Assembly (NCBI GenBank): GCA_027405735.1
Contig: JAPEHQ010000003.1
Coordinates: 2,790,001 to 2,854,000, forward strand
Origin: Mucor racemosus
Lineage: Eukaryota; Mucoromycota; Mucoromycetes; Mucorales; Mucoraceae
Length of the DNA: 64,000 nucleotides
Direction: 5' to 3'
In this document: piece after piece, positions 25,040 to 37,734 of the stretch
Layout of the letters: each line of letters opens with the position of its first letter
How positions within the stretch are numbered: the first letter of the stretch is position 1
Translations under genes and position numbers: made by a program
Notes under the pieces: generated by a model
Seen by the model: the letters and a program-made list of their open reading frames with translations, nothing else
Told to the model about the DNA's origin: nothing
Databases searched by the model: none

Positions 25040-25960
25040 GAAGATATCAAACTATGAGTATAAATATTAAGTATTTATATGTTTTAGGAGTGCGGATATA
25101 GGATATAACATTCGATAGTTAAATTTTAATTTTATAAGTTGGAAGATCAGTTGTATGAGTTTTTATGGGAATAGATTGACCAGAACCAGTTCCGACAAGG
25201 AGGAGGCAAAGTTAAGTAGATAGAATATTATTTGATGATTGATTAAATGTGATATATCAGAAGTTTACCCAGATGTAGAAATCCAGGAACAACTATTGAA
25301 ATCCAACATGGCATGGCATTTAGTAACTCATACTAAATGTCATACATAACCACTAGCATTAACAGCGACTATCAGGAACATTCAGAAACAATTCGTAGCA
25401 ATGAAACATAAGCAATCCTACATCTTATTCAAATGATACAATCACAGTTTCCCAATTCCACAAATTCCATTGTATATAATTTGGGAACAAATCATATCAA
25501 GTACCTCAATACCCGGCAATTCATTAATAATATTTATAATCGTATAACCATTTATAAAACATATAAATACGAAGCATCAGTGAATTAATAAAATGTATCT
25601 TTTAGCAGAGTATTTTTATATTAGTATCTTTTGATATAACAAAATGGGAGAATATTCTTTATAACAGAAAAAACCTATGTAAATTGCAGGTAAAGATTTA
25701 CATTGGTTCAGCTTAAATAATATCACATTATCTTATATTATGGGACTAAATATAATATATAATATAATCACTCCACCTTATTCCATAATTGAAATAAAGT
25801 TGATATGCATCATTGCTTACAGTTTCTAACTCTAATAATCATGTCCAGATAACCTATTAAGAACTTACGATGAACCATACCTTTTGGGCTCATTATTAGT
25901 ATTACATATTACATAGTACAGCTCAATATTTAGTCAGTATCCTAAACATCCAAAAAAGCC
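25040..25960 (+). repeat. Inverted fragment of the large element
   Basis: Outside solo LTR L2 this matches 62030-62555 in the same orientation, whereas the flanking X and Y copies are in the opposite orientation. It is therefore a rearranged piece between two partial element copies. No gene is visible. Confidence 0.75.
25250..25641. mobile_element. Solo LTR L2 (392 bp)
   Basis: Starts TGATATATCAGAAG and ends TTTGATATAACA, flanked by the 5-bp duplication AAATG (25245-25249 and 25642-25646). The related sequence at 62238-62250 lacks the insertion. Its last dozen bases match those of L3. Confidence 0.85.
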
Positions 25961-26264
25961 GAACAATCTCCGAAAGCGGCCATCTAATGATATTTCCAAG
26001 CTTTAAATCTCTAGAAAAAATTACCGGACAGCTCGGACGCGGTTGTTTAAATATTCCAAGCAGCTATAAGATGCAGGTATCGAAATTTCACACAAAAAAA
26101 TTTAACGTTCGGCAGTATTTCTATTAATTATTCAAAGGTTTATTTTAATTAAAACATAAATACAACCTACAACATTATTAGCCTGATAACGGACTTAACT
26201 TGAAAAGTATAAGATGATACAACCGGACTCAAAAAAAGTCTATAAAATTACAAATTTAAATGAT

Positions 26265-28515
26265 TTATATATAAAAGCACTACGGCCGACCTGTGCTGCA
26301 CAAAATAATTCTTTTGTGCCCAGGTGGGCTGCACACTATGGCCTGATGAGTTGTTGAGCCCACTGAATAATGGCTAAAAAGATAACAAGATGCATATGGG
26401 CATAACAAAAAAAACTGCATATGAGCATAACGAAAAGCCTGTATGTGCAGAATTATAAATTCTGTCCGTGTGCATGACATTAATCCCATGTGTGCATAAC
26501 AGTAGAGTTGCCCATAAGCATATCATTAGTCATTATCCTTATTTATGCATAAATTTACAGAAGGTTAATTTATCTAATTTTTATGAGTGATAAAGTAACA
26601 TTTATAATCTTAGATTTGGCTTGCATATAAACTTAAGCAGCAAGTGCTATTTAAGCTTATGCTCAAGCAAAAACCATTGTTGCTGTAAACTGTAAACATT
26701 ATAACTATAAACATATTTACGAATAATGATAATCGTAAATATATTGGCTCTTGCATGTATTGCTCTACAGTACATCAAGAATGTGTTGAATTGTATTGTC
26801 TATAATAATCTATATTAATAAAAGAAAATGTAATTTAAAAACCCATTCAGTAAAAAAACGCAACGAAATTTTGAGAACGGTACAATGCTCATATCTCATA
26901 TACAAACCAATTTGTGCCCATACGATCAGCTCATTATTATGCTCATGGTCAGATTTTATTACTATTTTAGTTTACGATTGTTAGCTGTAAAAAGATATGT
27001 TTTCAAGCATACAGTAGCTACGATCAAAACTATGGTTATTAAATAAGACATTAGATTATTTTTTTTGTTTCTATATCATTTAAAATTTTATCACTTTCCT
27101 GGAATATTTTTTGGGTTTGGAGCCAGTTCTAGCATTTCATTGAGTGATATAAATATCATTATTGCCTTCGATTTGATCTGATAATTAAGAAATACTACGT
27201 CCAAGGATACAGTAGTAAATAATGATATTTGATCATAGAATGCGGTTAAATGAAAATATCAGTCTCTAATATAGACTGCTACCTATATTAAAAATATTAA
27301 TCCCTTATTATGTTAGCATGCGTATTTAGATAAATGAAAAGAATATCAGCTTGATAATAGTCTGTGTTTTACCAAAACTAATAAGAATTAGACAAGAGAA
27401 AAGGAGGGTTTTATTCAATGTAAAGGATGAGATTATATATAGAAGAGATTACCAAGTGATACAATAGTTATTAATGGTGCAACAATAATAACAATATCCT
27501 GATAATACAACTACTGTAGCGCTATATCTAGATTTTGATATAACAGTCTGATATGCCTTCGCAAACGGTAAATATATCCTTGGGATAATATGAAAACAAA
27601 AAGAGAGAAACAACACACGTAGAAAAGGATTTTTTAGGCTTTACATTATTTAGCGCAATTAAAAACCCTGCTACATTGCACATTTTAGCCAACGTAAAAG
27701 CAGCATTACATCGTCTGAACCATAAACTAAACAAAATAAGCAATATCTGTTAACATAGAAACATAAAAGTTTCTACTAGAAAAACCGTCTGTCATATCGT
27801 ACATTCATTAAAAAATTGCAAAAGCAAGCCCGTAGAACGACAGAACGACGCTGTAATTGAGCATAGCAAGATTGAACGACTAAGTCTCTTATAATATGGT
27901 ATATATCTAAGTTTTAAATAAAAATGCGTTTTTTCTTTTACTTTTCTTATATTTAACCATCTGCGGTCTGAAAATTCAGACTTTTTAGCGGACAATTTTG
28001 GTGACTCATTTTATCCTTACCAACATTCATGATTTTGATCAAAAAATAGAAAAATCAAATTTTGATACCAAAATCAACGTTTAGATATACTACATTGTGA
28101 GAGAAAATTGTAGCCATGACTGATACACATTTTATAAAAGCTTAATATTAAATGTTAAGAAATGAAACTTAGCATTTTTGGCCCAAAAACGGTTTTTTGA
28201 TTAAAGGATTTTCATGTAATATTTTGCAATGCAAATGTTTATTATTTTTTATTGAGCAAATAGAGCGCTAAATTCTGTATATGTGTATATTTTTTGTTTT
28301 TATAATTGGTAGCAAAATTAACTCTAAATTTGCAAAACCAGAAATAAAAAATTAAAAAATGTCAAAATCGATGATCTGGACAAAAATAATTTTCTAAATT
28401 AATATCCCGCTTATAAGCCTTGTAAGTCTTAAAAATAAGAGATTTTATAATACTTGAGAACTTTTTCAAGAATTTACGATGCTGTACCCACTTGATTCAA
28501 CCTTATTACTGTAAA
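26265..28515 (-). repeat. Internal region of the large element, copy Y
   Basis: Aligns in reverse to about 62000-59990 and directly to parts of copy X (20340-22740). Relative to X and Z, the block at about 26555-26960 is inverted. It holds solo LTR L3 and no supported gene. Confidence 0.8.
27365..27545. mobile_element. Solo LTR L3 (181 bp)
   Basis: Starts TGTTTTACCAAAAC and ends GATTTTGATATAACA (TGTT...AACA), flanked by GTCTG on both sides (27360-27364 and 27546-27550). Copies X (about 21760) and Z (about 60975) keep the empty site. Confidence 0.92.
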
Positions 28516-28615
28516 TCTTTATACACGTTACTATTTTGTGGTAGTGTATTTGATAATAATATAGTCTTACTTTATAATTATTGCGTTAGAGGTAATTTAC
28601 ATTAAGTTTTAGTCT

Positions 28616-28860
28616 TACCTCTTTAATATCGTAACATAAACATGGCCATCACTGGAACCCATTGCCGCCTTTTTACCCTCTTTGTCCCAAGCCAATTTAT
28701 TCAACAATGCTTTACCGGAACCAACTTAAGTACTTACAAATGCTTCCTCGGTATTTGCATTCAAATTCCATAAATTAAATTTACTGGTTCTATCTACAGT
28801 AGTATCAAACGTATCATCACCCCGCCTTATGATAAATGTCAATCTAAAATCAGAAACATC
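28616..28860 (-). pseudogene. Dynein intermediate chain gene fragment
   Basis: On the minus strand a single frame reads SKFNLWNLNANTEEAFVST, a TAA stop, then VGSGKALLNKLAW and KEGKKAAMGSSDGHVYV. This matches the last WD40 repeat region of cytoplasmic dynein intermediate chains (LWNLNxDTE ... ALNxxxW ... GxxxAxGxSxGxxxxYD). It ends abruptly and is surrounded by repeats, so it is a captured or left-behind piece rather than a gene. The family call is from recognition of the motif order, not a search; another WD40 protein is possible. Confidence 0.6.
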
Positions 28861-29709
28861 CCATTGTCATTGTTATAAGCTATGAAAAACTTCATTTTTA
28901 ATAATACAGCAATTAAATAAAGAACAAGATAATACTAATAATAGCATATGGTGAGTATTTAACATCTAAGTAAGTTTGATAAAGTATGTTTTTAATCACT
29001 TTTAAAAATCCTGAAGCAAACACAACATCTTGGCCCTGTAATGTCCATCCTTCAAAATGTTGCAATTTTAATTATACAGTACAATGAATACATCTTTTAT
29101 CCATCTTGACCTCGATGTACATTGGATATCAGTTTTTCACCGGTTTTATTTCCTCTGATCTATTAATATTCAGTCATATTGAATGATAGTTTGTAGCATT
29201 CCTAAAAAAAAAGAATAAATAATTCAAAGGTTTTCTGCGTATCAAATTATGCGATTTAGTAGCAATGATTGAACTTGACTATGCTTTTTGAATCTATTGG
29301 ATTAATAAGATAACTAGTACTTTCATTCAAAAGTAAGCTTTGCTTTATACATTTACATTCATTCATTCAATAGATGACATTGCATTTATTATCCGCTATA
29401 TCAATTAACCTACTTTATCTTGCCTTGATACATTTGATAATTAAATGCCTAAATTACACTTCAGCCAGCAGGCATCGCCACGAAAAAATGTCGTACAGGT
29501 CAACGAAGCATCACAATTTGGATTATTTTTTTGTATGCATAGATCTCTGAATGAACCGTATCTCTATCTATATTGATTTGACATTGAGATCCTGAGATGT
29601 AATTTAGGACACTATTAAACCATTAAATATGTTTGATAGTAATCTATGGATGGAGATGGATCAATCATAATTTAATCATGCTTGCAGAGCTTATGAGTTG
29701 CCTTGTTTC

Positions 29710-29944
29710 TGAGAGCGTATGGATACATACAATCTTATTTATAGAAAGAATTATAATAAAGACTAGTAACATTTATCATGGAGAACGTAGTAGGCTTTCT
29801 TACTAGAAAAACTAATGGTTAAAGAAGGAACCAAGAGTTTCTAGGTCTTGGTTTAAAAGATTATTTATAAGAATTACATTTTAATATGAGTTAGAAATGG
29901 GATTGTCTTCAAAATTGGCTGTTTAATATCCTCAAAAACCGACA
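29710..29944. mobile_element. Solo LTR L4, copy 1 (235 bp)
   Basis: TGAGAGCGTATGGATACATA to AAAAACCGACA; a second copy is at 63050-63557. The paralogous site at 24650 (CCTTGTTTAATGCTG) is uninterrupted. The flanking duplication is imperfect here (GTTTC and GTCTT) but clear at copy 2. Confidence 0.75.
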
Positions 29945-30139
29945 GTCTTAATGCTGCCCTAAATGTGCTTGGATGTTGATTTGATAGCTACTTGATTGAT
30001 TAACCGCTGGGATGAAATAATATGGTGTCATAATTGAGATCCAAGCGTTGTTTTTTCTAACTGCAGGGATCATCACTTAGTACACTAGAAGTTTTTTATA
30101 TCGGATATCAAGACTTTGCACTTCAATACATGTTGTAGT

Positions 30140-30502
30140 TAGGAATGGGCTTCGATTCGAGTTTGAATCGAGTTTTAACGGAAACGGCCATTCGATTCGA
30201 GTTGGAAAACGGCCCGTTCTTTTGTAACCCAGATAAAAAACGGGGTGGGAGCAAGTATTGGTTTGCCTTAAGGAGGCTGTTAATAGCAACCTTGTCAAGT
30301 TAATATGGGATTATGAATCGATAATAGCATATTTGACAGTTTCACAACTTGAAGTATTTTTTCAATCCTGTTTTCGAGCTTAGCTAACAAAAAAAGAAAA
30401 GAAGAAACTCGAATACCCTCATTCGAGTTTGCATAAAAAACGGCCCGTTAAAGCAGTCAAACTCGGTTAACCGTAATACGATGCGTTGTTTGTGAAATCC
30501 TA
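30140..30502 (-). mobile_element. hAT-like MITE, 363 bp, copy 2
   Basis: Same length as copy 1 and nearly identical, in opposite orientation: it runs TAGGAATGGGC to GAAATCCTA and is flanked by the 8-bp duplication GTTGTAGT (30132-30139 and 30503-30510). The counterpart near 58045-58060 is uninterrupted. High identity between copies suggests recent activity. Confidence 0.92.
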
Positions 30503-31206
30503 GTTGTAGTCAATAGATTATAAGATGTATTTCAATACTATAGACGGTGATATAAAGTATGGTACTTGGTTGAATACAACATGCATGATGATAAATAATA
30601 AATTAATGGAAGCTACATACTTTTGGGCATCATTCTTAAGCTTTTACATTTAAGTGTTTCTTGAGTGAAGAGTAATGTGCGTTAAATAGTATTGTTCATG
30701 CAGTAATAATTATTCTGAAGTCCTTTTTTTAACGATAAGTTAAAGCTGGTGACAAAGCAATTCCTAACTGATGATGACTGAAGCAGGAACTGATAGAAAT
30801 CTAAATATGATTAATCATGCTATTCGCTGAGCTCTTTTCAACTCTTTCTGAAACATGGCTAAAAATATTCCATTATGTATGTCTTTATGTTACAATTAGT
30901 AATACTCTATTTGTTACTTACTGGATGAAAATCAAAATCAAAATATATAGACAGTAGTAGACTTACAATACAGTTTATATTATGAAATTATTGCATGCAG
31001 AATGAGTCCCTCTTGTGCTTGTAAAATAAGATATTCATGAAGAAAATGGATTTCCGAAATAGCACTAAAAATACTGGAGCAGAGAAAAGAAGACAACAAT
31101 TAGTAGTCTTTGGAAAGCTGTGCGTAGAAAGGTAAAACGAAAAAAAAAGGCGAGGAGGTGATTAGCTGCGCTTCTAGCCCGGCAAACACAAGTTCTAAAG
31201 AAAATC

Positions 31207-31286
31207 TGTTTACACGAGTTTTGAACCCACAACCTCTCCGTTTGAACTAGCTGTAAAGCGCATAAGTCTAGTAACTAGAACAAACG
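31207..31286 (-). other. tRNA-like sequence, copy 1
   Basis: An 80-nt minus-strand stretch equivalent to 57595-57674. It keeps a B-box-like GTGGGTTCAAAACTC, with a C-to-A change relative to GGTTCGA, and a potential acceptor pair that is one pair weaker. It is a relic, not a working tRNA gene. Confidence 0.35.
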
Positions 31287-31875
31287 TCCCCTCTATGTTT
31301 GCTTTTTTTAATTGCCGTCCTTCTACTTATCTGTTATTTTGTTTTTCTTGATTTGTGCAATATTGAGTAATTTGACCATATTTTTTTTCTTTGGTATATA
31401 ATACTGCTATTTGTTAAGTATCAGTAGCAGTTTGGTTTACAAAAAAATCTTTATTGCTGATCAAAATATAAAGAAAAACCTGTCATTTTTGCCCTATATC
31501 ATGTAATTATGCTAGGTATAATAATGCAAAGTTGACTGTATTTCACTAGAAAATATAACTGAGTTTCCAGTGAGCATATAATCAATAGATACAAAATAGC
31601 GCTACGTATATATACAAAAATTTAGTAGTAGATAAAACGTGTATGTATATAATAAAAAATGATTCTTAGATTTTTTTTCTATGTAGAAGCTAAACAACTA
31701 CACTCTATGATATTTATGCAATTATTTTTCTTAATAAAAAAATTACAATTTATTTTGTTCTTTCTGTCCTTCACAACCTATTTTGACTTGCTGTAATACA
31801 CAAAAAACTACACTCGACAAGTTACAATGAATTCTAATATTAGATTTGAATTTTCAAAAAAAAATTGATAGTTTC

Positions 31876-32226
31876 TGATTTATCAAAATATGTTTAGGTT
31901 AAATAAAATTAGAAATTTAATCAAGTAAAGAGATATCGTTTATTGGAATGAAATTAATAGGGTTTATATACTATTTGATTTGGGGAATTAATGGCGTGGT
32001 AAGGTAGTTTAGATGTTATTTAATAGTAATGTGTCATGTTGGTATATCATGTTGGAATATCGCACTGGCGTATTATGCTTTTGCACCATGTTTCTATACC
32101 ATGCTTCTATACCATGCTTTTAGGAGCATTGTATAGTTAATATTTAATTAAGGAACTTCCGGTTCCGGATCTGTTATTGTTTACTTTTTTGGATTTGACA
32201 TGATCCGGTTTAAGAATGATACATCA
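31876..32226. mobile_element. Solo LTR L5, copy 1 (351 bp)
   Basis: Starts TGATTTATCAAAATATG and ends GATACATCA, flanked by GTTTC (31871-31875 and 32227-32231). Internally it has several CATGTT/CATGCTTCTATAC units. It matches the insertion at 59350-59674. Confidence 0.9.
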
Positions 32227-32298
32227 GTTTCAATCTTCAAAATCGGAGTATGTCTTCTTTCTATAACTAACCTCATAATAAATATTTTTTAAGGTATA

Positions 32299-33467
32299 CC
32301 CTAGACATTATTAAATAGAAATAAATTGATCGCATTATGCTACCTATCCCTAAATTTATTTTATATCTCATGAAAGACTAAAAAACGCGTAAAATTCAAT
32401 GCTTTCTTCTTGAAAACTGGGGTTCACTTTTCATCGCTGCTGTACTTTTTTTTTCACTAAAGAACACCAAGAAAAAATTATATGGCAATGTACCTGAGAT
32501 GTTCAGCTTTAATTCAAAAATAAGTGTCCGGAGATATCCTATTTTTTGCAGTTGGCATTAATTTTTCAGTGCTAAAGTTTCAGATTTTTTACGCGTATTT
32601 CACTGCTAATGAATTGAAAACTTTGAGGCTTCATATCTCTAGAGAGAATTAAGCTATACTAATACTTCATAATAATAAAACTTACTTATTTTGAAGTGCT
32701 CTATAACATATTTTAATATAAAAAAATTCTGAGCACTTTTATTTTTTTTCATTTTTTTGGGCATTTCTATAGTAGGTTTCAAAATATTGATTAAATTGAG
32801 CAACATTTTTTCTGCATTCATGTCATTAAGCTCGTTGAGCTCTCTCAGACCCAATTTAGAGTTTTTCAAAATATTGATTTTTCGTGGAGATATCCTTAAA
32901 AATGTGTAGAAAGAGACACCCTCATCTCTAACCTCAATTTTCCCCTTGTATACCCTCATCCAAAATTCTGAAACAGAAAAAAATTGGACAAAAATCTTGC
33001 TTTCTCTACGAAAAATGCAGCTAGAAAATTTTGCAATAGCTCGATCGATAGCTAATTTTTTTGCGCATCATTTCAGGTTATTATATTTTAAATATGTTTA
33101 TAAAAAGTGATGTGTATATTCAAAAAATCTCCAAAATTTCAGTTGCATTTTGCGCAAAATTTAATGTAAAATGTTTGTCTAAATTTTATTTAGATGGGTG
33201 TAGAATCCAAAACTGTACAAAAACTATTTAATACGCTAGGTCGACTTACTTTGCAGTTCATGAGCTATTAAGCAAATTTGGTTTTTTTACCATTTCCTGA
33301 TCGATTTGAGAAATAAATTTTGAAACTCAACTACTATAAGATGTACGCTGCAATGTGAACTATTATTTTGATATATCGACGAAAAATTAATATTTTTCGC
33401 CGAGACAAAAAATGCAGAGTAGCTGCCATTTAGATCTATCTTTTGAATACAGAAAATTAGCATCTCA
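32299..33467 (-). repeat. R1 repeat copy C
   Basis: A 1169-bp R1 copy on the minus strand, from TGAGATGCTAATTTTC (33467) to GTCTAGGG (32299). Its downstream side continues into the same internal sequence as copy D (TATACCTTAAAAAATATTTA versus TATATCTTGAAAAATGTTTA), so it occupies the upstream terminal position of an element. Open frames within it are not conserved between copies. Confidence 0.87.
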
Positions 33468-33560
33468 GGTTAGATAGTCATTTTTGGACAGATGTCAATG
33501 GCCCATAGAGGGAAGGTGACATATTAGGGATGCTGTCGAGCTCAGCTTATACTAGTAAAT

Positions 33561-34130
33561 TTAGCTGACAAAACTGGGCTCGACACCAACACTAGTTTCT
33601 TTAAGTCTTTTGAATTTCCCTTTTACAAAGGTGCAAGCAATTGCATCACAGAACAAGCAAATGAATCCTAAAATATAATATGCCCAAGCTGATCCCAAGA
33701 CTCGATTAAGGAGTGGAATAAAAAACGGAAAAATAAATCCTCCCATGGCTGCTTCGCTGACTGAAATACCTAATGCAAGACCTCTTTTACTTGTAAACTA
33801 CTCTGTTGTTGTAGAAAGAGTCAGACCGTACATACAAGATGCCCCAATTTCAAAGAGTAAACCCTGTATGAGATATAGAAACTTGATCTATATATAAATT
33901 AATTTTCGTTAAAAACTATTTAGCTTTGGGTTTATACTTTATTTGAAAATCCAGCCAATTCCATTGAAACAGCAATGAGAGTAGAGACAGAAATTATTAC
34001 CAGTCGAGTCCTATATCTTGCAGCGCAGATATTTACGATAGGACTAAAGGAATTGAGACATTGCAACGCTAATGGTCCAAAAAAACTATGCTATATTAAA
34101 GCCTTGGGATCAGTATTGAATATATTTTTG
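33561..34130 (-). pseudogene. MFS monocarboxylate-transporter-like pseudogene
   Basis: Minus-strand pieces read FGPLALQCLNSFSPIVNI with RLVIISVSTLIAVSMELAGF, then LLFEIGASCMYGLTLSTTT, a TAG stop at 33800-33798, FTSKRGLALGISVSEAAMGG and several hydrophobic segments. The GLLFxIGASCMY ... WFTSKRGLALGI order is that of fungal MCT-type major facilitator proteins, where the stop replaces the usual Trp of QWF. It is at most the middle third of a transporter and has further frame breaks between segments. Confidence 0.7.
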
Positions 34131-36253
34131 AGAAAGTGCTCTTGTATGATGCCTTAAAATCAAATAATATTGTTTACGTCCAACTAACTGTATTCATTGT
34201 AAAAAGACTTATCCCTAAATGTACAAAATGCATGTGATGTGAATATGTTTTTGTTGGTGTATATACGTACTTTTATTAACTTACCAACTGAAGATTGTGC
34301 CGAGGCTAAAGATCTAAACACAATCCACTTAAACAACAAGCCAATCATGTCCATCCTCTATGTCCATGTCATTACAAATTTGGAGCTATATATTACACAT
34401 TGTATTAACTAGATCAGTTTTACAGAAAAAGAGAATGCTATATCAAAGGTATTTTACAGGTATTTACAATCTCATTGTCAGTGCCAGGTATATTAGAAAT
34501 TTAGCCCCTCATAGCAGTTGTTCCACTAGTGGTTAACGAACATTTTACACCTATTTCAGTGCTTTCATTCCCACAAGTAAAAACCAAGTCCTGTTCAGGT
34601 TGCATATTGTTACAATAAATCATAAAATTAGACTAAGAGAATATTTATTTCAATCTATTTTATGTGTATATAGAAAAAATCAAGAAGTAAACGAATACAA
34701 AAAAGTAGCAAAAAAATCCAAATTTAACTTTTTTTAATGTATCTAATAAAAGTGAGATTCATTCCTTTATTATGAATAGCATTGATCTATCATCTGAAAC
34801 TATACTACTATTACCTGTTGTATGTATCTTACAATAACATTTAGTTTTACATGCTCAATTACATCAAATATTTTGCGTTGCCCATCGGCAGTCCAAAAGA
34901 AAAACAAAGCCTTCTGCCTGCATTTCATCTGATAACAAGCAGCTGTAATGTATAATACATTGAATGTAAACAATTTAAACTCAATGGAGGATGTTATAAT
35001 GGGATGATCAGGTAGCTTGCATACAATTTGACAAGTAAATCTACGAAAAAAAACCTTATTTTTGAAGAAACGTGCAGCCAAAATGTCGCTGTTGCACAAA
35101 GATCGCATAATTTCACGCTTTCAAGAGGCGTTTAATTCGAGTTTTTGAAAAAGATACAGTGATCTAAAGTATACCAAACGATTTCTCTCATTTAATATAT
35201 TTATCCCAGTGCATGATTAGAATTTTTTTAGATGATTGATTTTGCTTCCATTTTTCCCTTATGATAGTAAGGGCTGAGGAGTGATTTTGGCAAAATTCGA
35301 ATTTTGAAGCCAAAAACAGACAGTTTTACTAAGATATATATTAGTATAAAATGACCTTAAAAATGTGCTTGTGTATTTGAAATTGCTTATTAATAAATTT
35401 TAGGCTTAATTTTTTGACTTTTTGCGAAGAAGTCAAAAGTAGCTTTTTCAAATATAATTTTTTACTTCATAAAAAAACTTATATTAAAAAAAATTTGAAC
35501 TGATAGAGCAAACTAAGTACTATAATTATAAATTAATAACCTTGGTTTGGTAATTGAACAGTTTGGGTGGAAAAACCCTTCAAAGCTTAAACTTTGTCAA
35601 ATCATTTTTGAAATCGTCGACTACACATCCAGCAAAATCAGAATTAAAGACCAGCTATTTTCTTTTTTTTTGACTGTATGAAAATGAACAGGTTTAGCAC
35701 ATCATTTTAACGCAATTTTGCAGTGATTTTACAAGCTATATTAAAAAACGTCTACCTTCTATGGTATAGTGTTTTATACAGATTATTTATTTAATTGAAT
35801 GTAGCCAAAATAAAGTTACAATGAATATATGATCCATTGTAAAAATCTCATAATACACTGTTGCACAAATGGGAGTATGTCTGTATTTAACAGCACTTTC
35901 CCAGTTGAGACCAGGTACCACATATAATATATATAATAATAAGATCGATAATTATAGTAAAAATTTACTAATTCTGTTTCTGAATTTTCCATTTTATTTT
36001 GCAGATAAAGATCATTCAATGCAAGCTTTTATTAAAAAGGTATCGTAAAACACATGCAATTGAAACCTGTGATCTATGGACAGGGTCTGGCAGCATAAAT
36101 GGTGTCACTGCCTTTAACGTATTATGGAAATAGATACATATGAAAGAAATGTAGCTAGGGAACACAGACGATAAAGTAATTTTCGTATATAATGAAACAA
36201 TAAAGATGAAGCTTTACAAAACATTAGATCTTAATTGCATACATATAAAAGCT
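34131..36253. other. Gene-free stretch upstream of the lipase
   Basis: No supported gene. A 102-codon minus-strand frame at 34800-35108 matches nothing I recognise. The right end should hold the lipase promoter. Confidence 0.45.
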
Positions 36254-37697
36254 ATGGTTTCCCCTTCTTATCTGATCTCTCAAGGACTGCATCTTTGTGT
36301 GGCTATTTCTTGTCTCTTGATTCACTTTACCGATGCAGCAGCAGCCTCATCGTCTTCCAAAGATAACAAAAGTGAAGCCAAATCAACTAATGATACTATA
36401 ACTGCTTTCTCTGGCCTGCCTCCTTTGATCCCAGGTCGTGTTGTCCCCGCTCGTAAACCTCGTAATGCTGACAAGAACTACGATGTTGAAACCCCCAATA
36501 TTGAAAGAAATGTTCAATGGTATAACGAGCATAATAGCCATCAATTCAATTTGACAAGGCGCTCATCAGACATTGAGACGGTTGCAGGTCTTACTTTGGA
36601 TCTTCCTGAAAACCCACCTCCTATTCAAGGCACTAGTAGCAGTGAAGATGTTATGATTCAAGCTAGCAGCAACCAAATAAATGACTTTAAAAAATATTCT
36701 GCTATTGCAGGCACTGCCTACTGTCGTAATGTTGTACCTGGAAATGAGTGGAATTGCGATTCTTGTCTCCAATATGTTCCTGATGGAATAATTATCAAAA
36801 CATTTACTTCTTATGTTTCTGATACCCACGGATTTTTGTTGAGAAGCGATAAAGAAAAGATGATTTATCTTGTATTCCGTGGTACAAGTTCATTTAGAAA
36901 TGCAATTGCAGTAAGGAGATCATGTATTTGTAGTGCTTTATCATTTGCTAATTTTGGTTTATTTATAGGATTTGAAGTTTGATAAGGTGGCATATCCCAA
37001 TGTTCAAGGTGCTCGAGTTCATAAAGGTAAAAATATATTTTTTACAAGTGTTTTCGGCTTAATTGACAATATTTGATAGGATTTCTTGCATCTTATAATG
37101 AGATTATTAGCTCTTATTTTCCAGCAATGCAAGAGCAACTCACAGCCTTCCCAACTTACCAGATTATTGTCACAGGGCAAGTGTTTTTTTTTAATTAATT
37201 TATTGCATTATCATTAATCTATTGAGAAAATACAGACATTCACTCGGTGCCGCTCAAGCTTTACTTGCAGGCATGGATCTCTACCAGCGCGATTCAAGAA
37301 TAACTAGCAAAAACTTACGAATCTTCACTAATGGCATGCCAAGAACAGGAGACACAGCTTTTGCTTATTATGTTGATTCAACCAAGATACCATTATTTCG
37401 TTCTGTTAATCAAAGGGATAGTATGTATTATAAATGCAGTTCCTCATGAATCAAAGAAACTTAACAGGTTGTATAGTTGTTCCACATTTACCTCCTCAAG
37501 CATTTGGTTATCTTCACCCTGGTGTTGAAGCATGGATCAAATCTCCTGGAAGTGTTTGTAAGTTTATTTCCTTTAAATGAAGGGTTTCGACTGATCAAAT
37601 GTTATATTTTTAGACATTTGCAGCAAGGAACTAGAAAGTAAAAAGTGCTCAAATTCAATCGTACCATTCACTTCAATTAGTGATCATTCAAAGTAAA

Positions 37698-37734
<37 letters not shown>

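Larger units (their letters stand above)
29560..32298 (-). repeat. Internal region of the large element, copy C side
   Basis: Aligns in reverse to 58380-56553, directly adjoining R1 copy C just as 56553 adjoins copy D. It contains solo LTRs L4 and L5, MITE copy 2 and a tRNA-like sequence. The 28.55-29.5 kb block to its left, with the dynein fragment, is not part of the element in the other copies. Confidence 0.8.

Noticed and set aside
32654..32959. 101-codon ORF in R1 copy C, similar to frames at 9698-10012, 55804-56028, 55910-56137 and 17482-17667
   Set aside because: The frames are on different strands and broken at different places in the five copies, as expected for translated non-coding repeat.
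16904..33467. One intact element between R1 copies B and C
   Set aside because: The interior contains two partial copies (X and Y), an inverted fragment at 25.0-26.0 kb and foreign DNA at 28.5-29.5 kb, so it is a rearranged cluster rather than a single unit.
34800..35108. 102-codon minus-strand ORF
   Set aside because: It has no recognisable family, splice partner or neighbour relation, and this length is within chance for AT-rich DNA of this extent.
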